From Dillenia suffruticosa (Eukaryota; Streptophyta; Magnoliopsida; Dilleniales; Dilleniaceae): DNA of 64,000 nt. The notes below the pieces were generated by a model. The model saw only the letters and a program-made list of their open reading frames with translations. It searched no databases and was not told the origin of the DNA. The DNA is taken from the NCBI GenBank assembly GCA_033439265.1, contig JAVTVX010000012.1, positions 31,194,761 through 31,258,760 of the forward strand, in the 5' to 3' direction. Both the position numbers and the translations under genes were made by a program. Below are positions 23,945-33,841 of this stretch, piece after piece (position 1 is the first letter of the stretch; every line of letters starts with the position of its first letter).

Positions 23945-26360
23945 TCATTCGTTTAGGCCTTCTGGTATTCTTTTGCTCATTAGGATCTCTTTTTCTTGCT
24001 TTAGAAGGCCTTCCGGGCATTTTCTTCCTTGTGGAGGTAGGCATAGTGCACCGTTCAAGTTAGGCCTCATACTCTCTCCATTTATAGGTTGCAACATATG
24101 TGGGCATGCTTTAACATATTTCTCCCTTTTTAAACCATTGTGAAACATATTCTTCTGGGCCTTCCCTTTTCCTTTTATCCCAAATATAAGCAATAGAATG
24201 GTAACAAGGAATGCCTCCCGGTGCCCTCTCAACACATGAATATGCTTCATCCTTAGTTTGAATAGCATAGATACTCTTAACAAAGAACTTCATATGCCTT
24301 GTCCCCTTTAAATATGGGTGGCAAAACCTTGATTGGATCTTATTTTGTTCCAAAACTTTTTCTATTTTAGGACATAATATTTCTTCTCTATTGAACACTA
24401 AATCCCTTGCCCTCAATCTACCCATTAACGACCTCCTAATTTCCTCTAACAAGGAAATAAAGGGTTTTGATCTTCCACAATGTATCCATTGAATATCTCA
24501 CACAAGCTGTTATCGATTAGGATTTAATTCAAAATGAACCCTACTCCAAAACTTTGGTTCAATCCTCACTAAATAGATAGCAGCCTGGTTATCTAATTTC
24601 TTGAAGTCCTTGATTGCCTTTTCACAATCAGCCTTATTATTGCTTCTGGCTGCTTTCCAAAATACCACTTTGAATTGGAACCCGAGCCTTTCTCCAATTA
24701 CTATAAATATGCCTAGCACTATTTCTGAAGTGTTGCTCTAGGACAAACAATCTCCACTGCTACTTTGAGTCCCCATAAAAGTAGATGAAACATAGATTCA
24801 AATTAATGTAGATGAGTATTTATAAGAACACGAATCATGAAAATTAAAATTGTCAAAGAAAAAGATTTCCTTTTGTTAGTCAGGGATAAATGTGTATCCA
24901 GCACCTTCAAGTGAGTTAAGATCTTCCATTAGTAATTGCAAGAATCATTCCCATAACTCTGTCTTCTCCACTGTCAACAACTCTCCCTGTGCCAATCATT
25001 TCATAAAACAGCCATCTAACCCAATTATAGGTCTACAACCAGCTAAAAACCCCTTCTTAAGGGCATCGAAGCAAATATACATCCAACGGAAGACATGTTA
25101 CTCTCCAGTTTTAACATTTTGTAACACAAGTACTCTTCTGGTTGGTCCTCAATAGCTCTCCAGCATAATCCCTCAACTTACCATATTGCACATCATAGGA
25201 ACCGGTGCGCTCATGGATGGCTATGCCCCTAGCCTTCCTACTCAAACTTTGTGTCAACAATATTGTGATTTTCTTTACGGTTTCAACAACCTCCAATAAT
25301 TTCCAAAAAGGATTTTGCCTAATCCTATTCTTGAATTGCCTTTGCAAGCTATTTTGAGTTTGCTAAGGTCATTCGATTAGTCCTTGCACATTTACGTTGA
25401 TTGTCTATTTTCTGACTTGTATGGTTTTTTGACATTATATTTCCACAAGAAATATCTGCTAAAGACACAATCGGCCTTTACATTTGGCCTTAACCCTTTT
25501 CCTTATCATTCATGGTAAATTTAATATCTTTATTCTCAAGCACGGCATAATTACTCTCTGCCTCCTTAAATTGGTCACAACGTTTATGAACTCCATCCCA
25601 TCTTCAATCGTTTCGGGATCCTTGTTGTTAGGGTTAGACTGAGGGAAGTTATAAAGATACATAACACCATCATTCTTGTCCTCTGATGATGGAAGGCTAT
25701 GATTATCATCAGAGTCATTGTAGTCACCAAGGTATACATCTGACGGCACTTCATTTATTTTGGGTTCAATATCTTGGGTAACCTAAACATTTTTTTTTTG
25801 TTGATGCCATACAAAGAAGGTGACACCTCAATCTCTCTAGTCCTGGAAGCAATTTTTCTCTCCTTCCTAAGTGTCTTAACCTTTCTGACTTCTAATTACT
25901 CCTCACCATCACTAAGAAGTTCAATATCAACAAGACTATCATAACCACTATCAGTATCAGTTGTCTGCGCATTGTCTTCATCCGTGTCTTCTTTATCTTC
26001 CAAACCCACATCTTTACCAATGCCCTCATCAATCATTAAAAAAATCACTGACTCCATCATTTGCATAACTGTTGCACAGCATTAGGCCCCAAATCAGTGG
26101 ACCTTCTAACAGAAGTGGCTCCTTTTCATGTAGACCATGTTCAATGAATAAATTCTCCTAAATTGATCTTCGACAAAAACCTCAAACCATCATCCATTCC
26201 CCTGCCAGGTGATCCATAATATAACGCACAAAATTTTGAGTATCCAAGAGCCTGTACCATGCCCATAAGTACATCAAAATTTAGGATGTTGGGATATGTG
26301 TTTTATAATAGTCAACCTTGCCAGAGATGCACAACACCATGGACCACTTGATCAAGGTGA
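23945..26360 (-). pseudogene. MULE (Mutator-like) transposase, heavily decayed
   Basis: Minus-strand pieces occur in the order of a plant MuDR-type transposase. N-terminal PB1-like strip near 26100-26300 (MVQALGYSKFCALYYGSPG, then DDGLRFLSKINLGEFI). Acidic linker near 25900-26000 (DKEDTDEDNAQTTDTDSGYD). MuDR strip 25510-25749 (NKDPETIEDGMEFINVVTNL). Pre-catalytic part 25111-25347 (GSYDVQYGKLRDYAGELLRT). Catalytic-region relics near 24900-25090 (PIIGLDG). Then WKAARSNNKADCEKAIKDF, IEPKFWSRVHFELN, a SWIM-type zinc finger in which GGIPCYHSIA survives, and a tail ending PHMLQPINGES...LPPQGRKCP. Frameshifts and stops occur throughout. Terminal inverted repeats were not found by eye. Confidence 0.75.
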
Positions 26361-28085
26361 AAATGTTGCAATTGCACTTATAAACATTCTACACAGAAAT
26401 TAGAATTATTTTAGAATTTGACTAAAAGAAATCAAATGCTATAATGTCAAATGTTTACTAAAATAGTGTTGCAATTCGTTTAATAACAAGTCAATATTCC
26501 TCTATATTTCATCAATTTCTAAATTGAACCTTGCAAAAATGTAGTATGATAAAATTTTAATATAATTATTACTTAGTGGTCTATAACCATAGAAGGTTAA
26601 AGTAGAGTAATTGTATATTTACTAGATTGTTTCCATTTACTATTTGTTAAAAATGCATTGGCCAAGAAGAGGAAAACATTAACTAAAGTACGATGCAAAG
26701 TCGAAAATTATATACTCAAAGCATACAAAAGGGTGGGGGGATTTGTTGTGTACATGACGATTGTGCTGTTGTTGTTGTTAATAATGCTAAAAAGGCTTAC
26801 TTTTCAAGAGATTAAAGATTTTACTGGATTGAGGATAACGAAGTGAGGGGGACATTGCAGTCCTTGCAGTGAAGTCCGTGTCCTTCAAAAAGTGGGATTA
26901 ACATATGCCCTTTCTACAGTTGCCAAAAGGATGAGAGGTGATGGATGGCGATTCATTCATGTTAAAAAATGAATTCACTAACCATCGTGACTGCATAGAA
27001 GTGAACCTTCTGTTATGCACTTTCAGTCATCGTTCTTGTTTGAAGTTATATTTATATGTGCCTTTTACTAATGGGCTGTACCAATCATCATAAGCAGGGT
27101 AGCACCTTGTTTAGCCGAGCAGATCCCAGTCATTCTCCATCGAAGGATGGTAGACTTGGCATCTCAAATAAGTCTCACAAGTGGGCTGTGCCAATCATAG
27201 CCAAAGCCGGCCTCCGAATTTCACCAAAAGCTTCCTCACTCTGCCAGCTGCTGCAGGGTAGTACCAGAACCAACAAGCCCCCAAAACTCACTGTTGCTCG
27301 AGCAGCCATTTAAGGTATCCCAAATCAAGAATAATTCCTTTCCACCATTAGACCCACCAATTCTACTCTCATTCCCCCACTTCCTTAAGCTTTGCCAGCA
27401 TTCTAAAAAGTGTAAACAAATAAAAAATAAATAATAAACATTGGCAATACATTCAACATCACAAAGAAAATGCTACCTCCATTAGTAATGACAGCAAAGG
27501 TTGAACTTCACTGAGTTCATACACATCAGAATTGACAGACACTCAACCAAGACTGATCAATTACCTTACTAAGGACTTGAAAACAATTTATTTAATTTTA
27601 AAAGATACTTATCTTTAATATTCTTTTCATACTTATATAGCATCAACATGATAGAGAGAAAAAAAATTCAAGAATGCAATTAGCAGGCCACCCAATGTGC
27701 TTCTTACACTATAACTTTAAGAGAACATCAACTAGCATGCTGGAGCAATATATGAATAGCTGATTCTCATTATGCACTTTTGATCCCAAAGAACCCAGAA
27801 AAATAGAACATAGAATAAAGCACAAAAATTTTCCCCCTCCAACCTGGGTGTGGAAACAAAAAAAGAAAAGATCATTTTTTTATCATTCAACCAGTAAGAG
27901 ATATTATTTTACCATTATAAATTCATCTGGAAACATTATGTTATTCTTGACATACATCCTGTACCTAAAAAAAAACATCAGAGATATTGAATTTAGCACA
28001 GAATTGAATTACTTAGCTGAGGTACAACAAATTGAACTTGTTCACCAGTTCTAGCCTGCTTTAACCAGATATTCTGAGCAAAACA
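26361..28085. other. Intergenic DNA between the MULE and the MADS locus
   Basis: AT-rich, with short open frames only (for example 27056-27313), none recognisable. It may include unrecognised TE ends. Confidence 0.45.
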
Positions 28086-28087
28086 AG

Positions 28088-28120
28088 GACTCCGTGCCCA
28101 ATGGATAAGGCGCTGGTAAC
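28088..28120 (+). pseudogene. tRNA-Arg 5'-half remnant
   Basis: GACTCCGTGCCCAATGGATA followed by AGGCGCTGGT resembles the acceptor, D-arm and start of the anticodon stem of plant tRNA-Arg. The A box lacks one G (TGCCCAATGG for TGGCCCAATGG). After GGT the sequence diverges: no anticodon loop, T-arm or B box follows. Either a truncated tRNA gene or the head of a tRNA-derived SINE. Confidence 0.45.
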
Positions 28121-28185
28121 CCCGCTTCTTACAATACAAACAAATTAACAAAAACAGAGAACCCAATTATCAACATCCAAAAAAT

Positions 28186-28749
28186 CTAAAAGCCAAAATT
28201 GATTACTTCAGAAGTCATCTCCACCTCAACCTCAAAAATCTTCTTCTCCACACTGTTCTTCAAGTCATTTCCATCTCCACCTCAGAAATCCTCTTCTCCA
28301 CACTGTTCTTCAACTCCTCCAATGCATTGTTGTAATTCATTAGTTCATCCAATTCAAACCCTTGACCGTCGTATCATCAGCATCAAGGACCCATGAATAC
28401 CTATCGTCAGCACAGCGTAGTTTTTGCTCTTTCTCCTTCTCAACCTCCAACAACCTCTCAAGAACCTCAATTTCCTTACTTTGTGGCTCGCCTTTAACAA
28501 AATTATCCTCGTACTCCTTCGCATAGTCCTTGGCTCCGAGAAAGCTATTGAAGACCCAGTCGGAAGAGGGATGGCCGTACGTGAAGTACTTGTTGCCCGG
28601 AGAGATGACAATGACGGCGCGATCTGGGCACCAGAAAGCCAGCTTAATTCAGCAGCCTTGCTCATTAAACCTTGTCTGCGCTTGGAGAATGTGACCATCA
28701 ATTTGCTTTTGTCGGTTATCCTCTTAATCTCTATTTTGCGTTTTCCCAT
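28186..28749 (-). pseudogene. Type I (M-alpha, AGL61/62-like) MADS-box gene with frameshifts
   Basis: Starts at ATG 28749 with GKRKIEIKRITDKSKLMVTF then SKRRQGLMSKAAELSWLSGAQIA, a good MADS DNA-binding domain of the endosperm/gametophyte type I class. Directly after AQIA the frame is lost. Shifting frame restores VIVISPGNKYFTYGHPSSDW and then VFNSFLGAKDYAKEYEDN, KEIEVLERLLEVEKEKEQKL, which continue the family pattern. The cause looks like an extra GC in GCGCC near 28620. A second shift occurs near 28365. A 50-bp tandem duplication then adds another KNSVEK-type segment, with a TGA at the join. Type I MADS genes are normally intronless, as here. If the GC insertion is an assembly error the gene could be nearly intact, but the second shift argues against that. 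Confidence 0.8.
28212..28311 (-). repeat. 50-bp tandem duplication in the MADS 3' end
   Basis: Two adjacent 50-nt units (28212-28261 and 28262-28311) with a few differences. On the minus strand each starts GAAGAACAGTGTGGAGAAGA. Because 50 is not a multiple of 3, the duplication also shifts the frame. Confidence 0.9.
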
Positions 28750-28857
28750 GTTTATGAATTGATCAAGGTCGCAGAAATTAGGAAGAGAGAGAGAGAGGAG
28801 AAGAAGAAGAAGAAAGAAGAAACTTTTTCTGATGACGTAAATTGGCATATGGGGTTT

Positions 28858-28868
28858 GCATATATAGG
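28858..28868 (-). promoter_or_regulatory. TATA box of the MADS gene
   Basis: CCTATATATGC on the minus strand, about 110 nt upstream of the ATG at 28749, with a purine/CT-rich leader between. The spacing suits a TATA box and short leader. Confidence 0.45.
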
Positions 28869-29789
28869 GTTTTGTAGGAGGAAAAAAAAATAGAAACAAG
28901 AACATCTTGGAAACTCGGAGAAATCGAAATGCAGACTTTGTTTCTAATATGTCATCCCAACGGTCATATTTCCCTCCCGTAGTTAGTTTCTTGGAATCAA
29001 AGGTATCCGAATCATTATTGGAAAAAATTTAGAAGTCTTTCTAAATCATCACTAAAAATTCAGCTGTTCGTTAGGAGAGAAAAACTAAAAACATCCGAAG
29101 ACAAATAATTACTTTTTTTCACTTCAATTTTGTTAAAATTCAGCCATTTTACGATTAAACTATAAATATAAAATTATAATTATTTTTTTTGGTATGAAGA
29201 AAGATATCGTGTCTCTAAGAGTACAGTTTAGTGGTATAAACTCTCTTCCCTAATTTGATGATTTCATATTCAAATTTTTATAAAAAAAAATGAAGAAAGA
29301 TAATGTGGGAAAGACAGTTCTTCGTATCACCAAACCCAATATATTTGATACAATTATGATATTATGATTTTTTTAAATGAATTTTTCTTATATATCTGAA
29401 TTTTGTGTGATTAATTCAGTTCGAAAATTATGTGGTTCATTTGAGATTGATTTTCTCAAATCTTATTTTTTTTTTCATTAATCGAATCTGAAATTTATAA
29501 TTAAAAGAATATAACATTTTATCACTATCTCTATATCTACAGGAGTTTGGTTACGATACCGCTGTCACGAACAATGAGCTTATTTGGTAGAACTGAGCAT
29601 CACGCAAATCCTTCAAGTTAAACTTACCAAAGTCAAGCCCAATAAATATTATTTCTGTCCAAGCCTGATATATTCCCAAAGCTTTTGTAAATTTTGTCCA
29701 ATTTATCTCGTGAGTAATAGAAAATTTATATATATAAAAACTAGGAGGGTTTTGACAACATAAGATACGGCCTTGGCCTAAGTTTTTTT
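28869..29789. other. Intergenic DNA
   Basis: AT-rich sequence upstream of the MADS locus with no recognised gene or element. Confidence 0.5.
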
Positions 29790-32255
29790 TTGTGTGTTAT
29801 AATTATTGAAAGAAAATAATGATGGATGAAAAAAAAGTAAAAAGGAAATAAAAAAATAAAAAAAAGTAGTAAAAAAGGGGAATAGTAGGAAACCGTTATC
29901 AGGGGAATAAAAAAATGAATAAAAAAAAAGAAATGTGAAGGGTGAGGGAAAAAAAGAAGAAGAAACCCAAAAAAATTATAAAAAAAAACAAAGAAAGAAA
30001 AAAATGAAGGATAAATGATGAAAAAAATAAAAGTAAAAAGAAAAAGAAAAAGAAACCCCAAAAAAGGGAATATTAATAAACTGTTCTCATCCGAAGTGAC
30101 AATTACTCCTACCACCCCCACCCCATTTGCTTTTAAAAAAAAAAAAAAAACTTTCAATAGTGTGTAAGTGTACGTGCATGCAGATTTTTTATTGAAGGAC
30201 GTTTTAATAAATTAGACAACCAAAATGATCAAAAAAACCAAGTTGTACCAAATGGTATCAAGAGGAGAAAGGACTTCCAAAAAAAGTTGTGAAATAGTTA
30301 AACCCACAAAAAAATAAGTGAAAAAAACAAACGGAGAAAGGAAAAGAGATAGATTAATAAGGAAAAAAGGTGAATGGTGAAAAAAAAGTAAAGAAGAAAA
30401 AGAAGAAATAAAAAAAATTAAAAAAATAGTAACAAATCGGTAACAATAGAATCCAAAATAAAAGGAGAGAAGAAAAATGGTGGAGGGTGAAAAAAAAAAA
30501 AGAAGTAAACAAAAACAAAAACAAGAAGAAGAAAAAGAAGAAACCCCCAAAAAAGTTAAAAAAAAAAAAAAAAAAGGAAAGATGAAGGGTGAAAAAAAAG
30601 AAGCAAAAAAAAGAGTGAATGGTGAAAAAATAGGAAGAAGAGTGAATGGTGAAAAAATAAAAGAAGAAGAAACCCCAAAAAAAGAAAAAAAAAAAAAAGA
30701 AATAATAGCAAATGGTTCCCAATCGATGTGGCAGTCCTTCCCAATCGATGTGGAAGTCCCTCCCACCCCCTCCTTACTTGTTCCTTTATATATAGTTATG
30801 ATGATAATTAATTAAGAATATTAAAATTAAGATAAGATATATATATATATATATATATATATAGTAAAGGGTAGAAAAAAAAGTAAAAAAGAAAAGAAGA
30901 AACAAAAAAAAGGAGCAATACCAAACTGGTAACAGTGAAATAAGAAGCGTGAAGGATAAAAAAAAAACAAGAAGAAACCCATAAAAAGAAAAAAAAAAAA
31001 AAAAAAGGTGAAGAGTGTAAAAAAAAAGAAGAAGAGACAAAAAAAAAAGGGAACCGTAGTCCATTGTTCCTATCCGAGGTGGCATTCTCTCCCACTCCCC
31101 TCTCCCCAAGAGTGAAGGTGGAAAAAAAAGTAAAAAAGAAAAAAAAAAGTAAAAAAAAGGAACAGTAGTAAATCGGTAACAACGGAACAAAAAAAATGAA
31201 AAAAAGAAATGTGAAGGGTGAAAAAAAGAAATTAAAAAAAAAAAGAAGAAGAAGAAGAAATCCAAAAGAATGTTAAAAAAAAAAAGAATGGTGACGGATA
31301 AAAAAAGGAAGTAAAAAAAAAAGAAGGAAAAAATAGTAAATGAGTGAAAAAAAAGAAGTAAAAAAATAAGAATAGTAACAAACTGGTAGTAATGGAAGAA
31401 AAAGGAGCAGATAAAAAGAAGAGTGAAGGGAGAAAAAAAGAAGAAAAAAAAAAAAGAAACCCAAAAAAATTAAATAAAAAGAAGGATGAAGGGTGAAAAA
31501 AAAGAAGTAAAACAAGGGTAAATCAGTGAAAAAAGAAGTAAAAAAAAAAGGCAACAAACCAATAACAGTTAATCTTAAAATAAAAGGAGTAAAAAAAAAA
31601 GAAGAGTAAAGGATGAAAAAAAAAGTAAAAAAAAAAGGAAGAAGAAAAAACCCAAAAAAAAAAATTAAAAAAAAAAGGTAAGGTAAAAGATGAAAAAAAG
31701 AAGTAAAAAAAAATGTAAATGGGTAAAAAAAAGAAGTAAAAAAAAAGAAAAAAAAAAGAGGGAATAGTAGCACACTGTTCCCATCCGACGTGACACGTTC
31801 TCCCATACCCCCTCCCTACTTGTTCTTTTCTTCTAAAAAAAAGAAGAAGAAACCTAAAAAATATGTTTTAAAAAAAAGAATGGTGAAGGATAAAAAAAGA
31901 AGGAAGTAAAAAAAAAAGAAGGAAAAAGGGTAAATCGGTGAAAAAAGAAGTAAAAAAAAAAAAGAATTATAACAAACCGATAACAGTGAATCCAAAAAAA
32001 ATGAGTAAAAAAAAAAGAAGGGTGAATGATGTAAAAAAAAGAAGTAAAAAAAAAGGAAGAACAAGAAACCCAAAAAAAATTTTAAAAAAAAAAGGTAAGG
32101 TAAAGGATGGAAAAAAAGATAAATCGGTAAAAAGAGAAGTAAAAAAAAAAGAAACCAAAAAAAGAAAAAAAAAAAAAAAAAGGAAACGGTGCCACACTGT
32201 TCCCCTCCGATGTGGCACACCCTTCCACACCCCTCCATCACTTGTTCTTTTCATT
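29790..32255 (+). repeat. Purine-rich (A/G) array with a recurring pyrimidine module
   Basis: For about 2.5 kb the + strand is almost entirely A and G. Recurring words are GAAGGGTGAAAAAA, AAGAAGTAAAAAA and GAAGAAACCCAAAAAA. A second word like AACAAACCGGTAACAGTGAA recurs near 30425, 30915, 31160, 31375, 31555 and 31970. A module resembling CACTGTTCCCATCCGATGTG, then a C-rich CTCCCACCCCCTCC and ACTTGTTC, recurs at about 30080-30134, 30714-30786, 31061-31110, 31771-31830 and 32191-32252. Module spacings are irregular (about 350-710 bp). This looks like a decayed higher-order tandem repeat. Minus-strand frames here give only Phe/Leu/Ser runs and are not genes. Confidence 0.85.
30836..30862. repeat. 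(AT)n microsatellite
   Basis: About 13 AT dinucleotides between repeat modules 2 and 3 of the purine array. Confidence 0.9.
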
Positions 32256-32726
32256 TTTTTTTTTTTTGTTATATAATGATGTGAATATGAAATTATCAGA
32301 TTAATGGAGGAAATTTATATCACTAAATTGTTTATAGGAGACTTGTTCTTTCCTAAGATAAGAAAGATTGAAATTGTTGCCTTGGCTTTGGGCCGGTTGG
32401 CAGTCAAGCCAGCCCACAGGATCATAGGAAAAATCATGGGCGGGCATGAATTTCACAAGTATTGTCGCAACTCGTAAGTTCAAACCTGCATGCGAGCATT
32501 ATGCTGGCATTTTTATGGAATCTAAAAAAAGAAATATTGTCGCAACTCCACCGAACCAAAATAGGGTCATATTCCACTTAGGCTAGGCCTACGAAATTTA
32601 ATGTGCAGTCGTTCTTGCTAAAAGGGCAAGGGCCATACTCAAGTCTCAGTTTTTTAGTAGAGAAATTGTTTGATATGCATTATCTGGAAAAAAAAAAAGT
32701 AAAAAAGAAGTAAGAGAATTTGTTAA
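32256..32726. other. Spacer after the purine array
   Basis: No gene recognised. Contains a copy of ATTGTCGCAACTC at two places (about 32461 and 32535), a short direct repeat. Confidence 0.4.
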
Positions 32727-32995
32727 TTAAAAAAAATTCCAACTATTTAAAAAAAAAAAAAATTCCCACTTGTCACTTGGCAATCCTTGAGAAAGTAGTT
32801 CTTTTAAAAGGTTATTGACAAAAAATTCATAAAACTCCACGGGGTCGGGCAAAATCATGGAATAACCAAAAGCCATCAGCGAAAAGCTGTATTTTTGGTT
32901 CGTTTTGGCCTTTCTCAATCTCCCAAGAACCTCAATTTCCTTCCTCTCATTATCGTCTCGCATCGTCCTCGGTGGTCAAAAAGCGCTCGACCATG
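32727..32995 (-). pseudogene. Type I MADS gene fragment (C-terminal part only)
   Basis: On the minus strand, ERKEIEVLGRLRKAK matches KEIEVLERLLEVEK of the MADS gene at 28186-28749. At DNA level a run of about 17 bases (CAAGAACCTCAATTTCC on +) is identical between about 32920 and 28455. Upstream, DRMVERF corresponds to DWVFNSF; downstream, DPVEFYEFFVNNLLKE corresponds to ELDELMNYNNALEELK. The MADS domain itself is absent. It lies on the same strand about 4 kb away, so it is probably the remnant of a local tandem duplicate. Confidence 0.6.
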
Positions 32996-33817
32996 CGGTC
33001 AGCCTACGATTGACCTAAATATGGAAGCTTGACATATGGGTTTCCTTTCATATCTGTCACCTGGATCAAAGAGTTTCTCTTTCCATCCATTCCATCCTGG
33101 GGAAGGAAAAAAGTCCCCCATGGGCTTTGGTTGGCTCCCATTCGATGGGCCTTTGTGAGCCCAAGTTGTACCCGAGTAATCAAGCCTATCTTTCATTTTT
33201 TTTTTAATAAATTATCAAAAACCCGATAATTACATTAGAATTATATTAGATCCGATTTAAACTGCGTTGAACCCCTTAAACAACAAAATTCTTCTGTTCG
33301 TTACACAAAACTTGCATTTAAAACTTTATTTAAAGAAAATGAACACCTAAATACTAGACAAATTAGGTATCGATTCTCAAATTTTGAATAAAATCAGCCT
33401 TTAAAGATAATCAAATTTAAAATCTAATTGGAAGGTGAAATATTTTATATAGAATATTTTAGCTCCATTCTAATGTCGAATTTTATTATTATAATATTCA
33501 TTTTGCACTTGTTCATAGAGAAAATTCAATTTTTTTTATTTTTATTTTTTTTATTCTAACATATCATATTTGCATAGGATAGAAAAGAGACGAGCTCTTA
33601 AGGATCACATGATACACTCATACTTTGCAAATTCCATATTTTATATCCCAATTAGACAAATAAAACATTTTAATATATTTATAGTTTTCAAAATTTTCAA
33701 GTGTAATGAATTTAATTTCAGTAGAGATATGTTCTCTTTCAGCTGCCAGCTGCCACAATCAAATGCACCTATTCATCTTCCTTTCTATCTTCTTCAACCA
33801 AGCTAGAAAAAGGCTGT

Positions 33818-33841
33818 TATTATTATTATTATTATTATTAT
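33818..33841. repeat. (ATT)n microsatellite
   Basis: Eight ATT trinucleotides in a row. Confidence 0.9.

Noticed and set aside
30477-30815. 112-aa Lys/Glu-rich plus-strand open frame
   Set aside because: Simple translation of the A/G array.
29741-32254. Several 100-184-aa minus-strand open frames
   Set aside because: They are translations of the polypyrimidine strand (Phe/Leu/Ser runs), with no domain and no start context.
29790-32255. Purine array as a telomeric or centromeric satellite
   Set aside because: No TTTAGGG units and no constant monomer length of the usual 150-180 bp.
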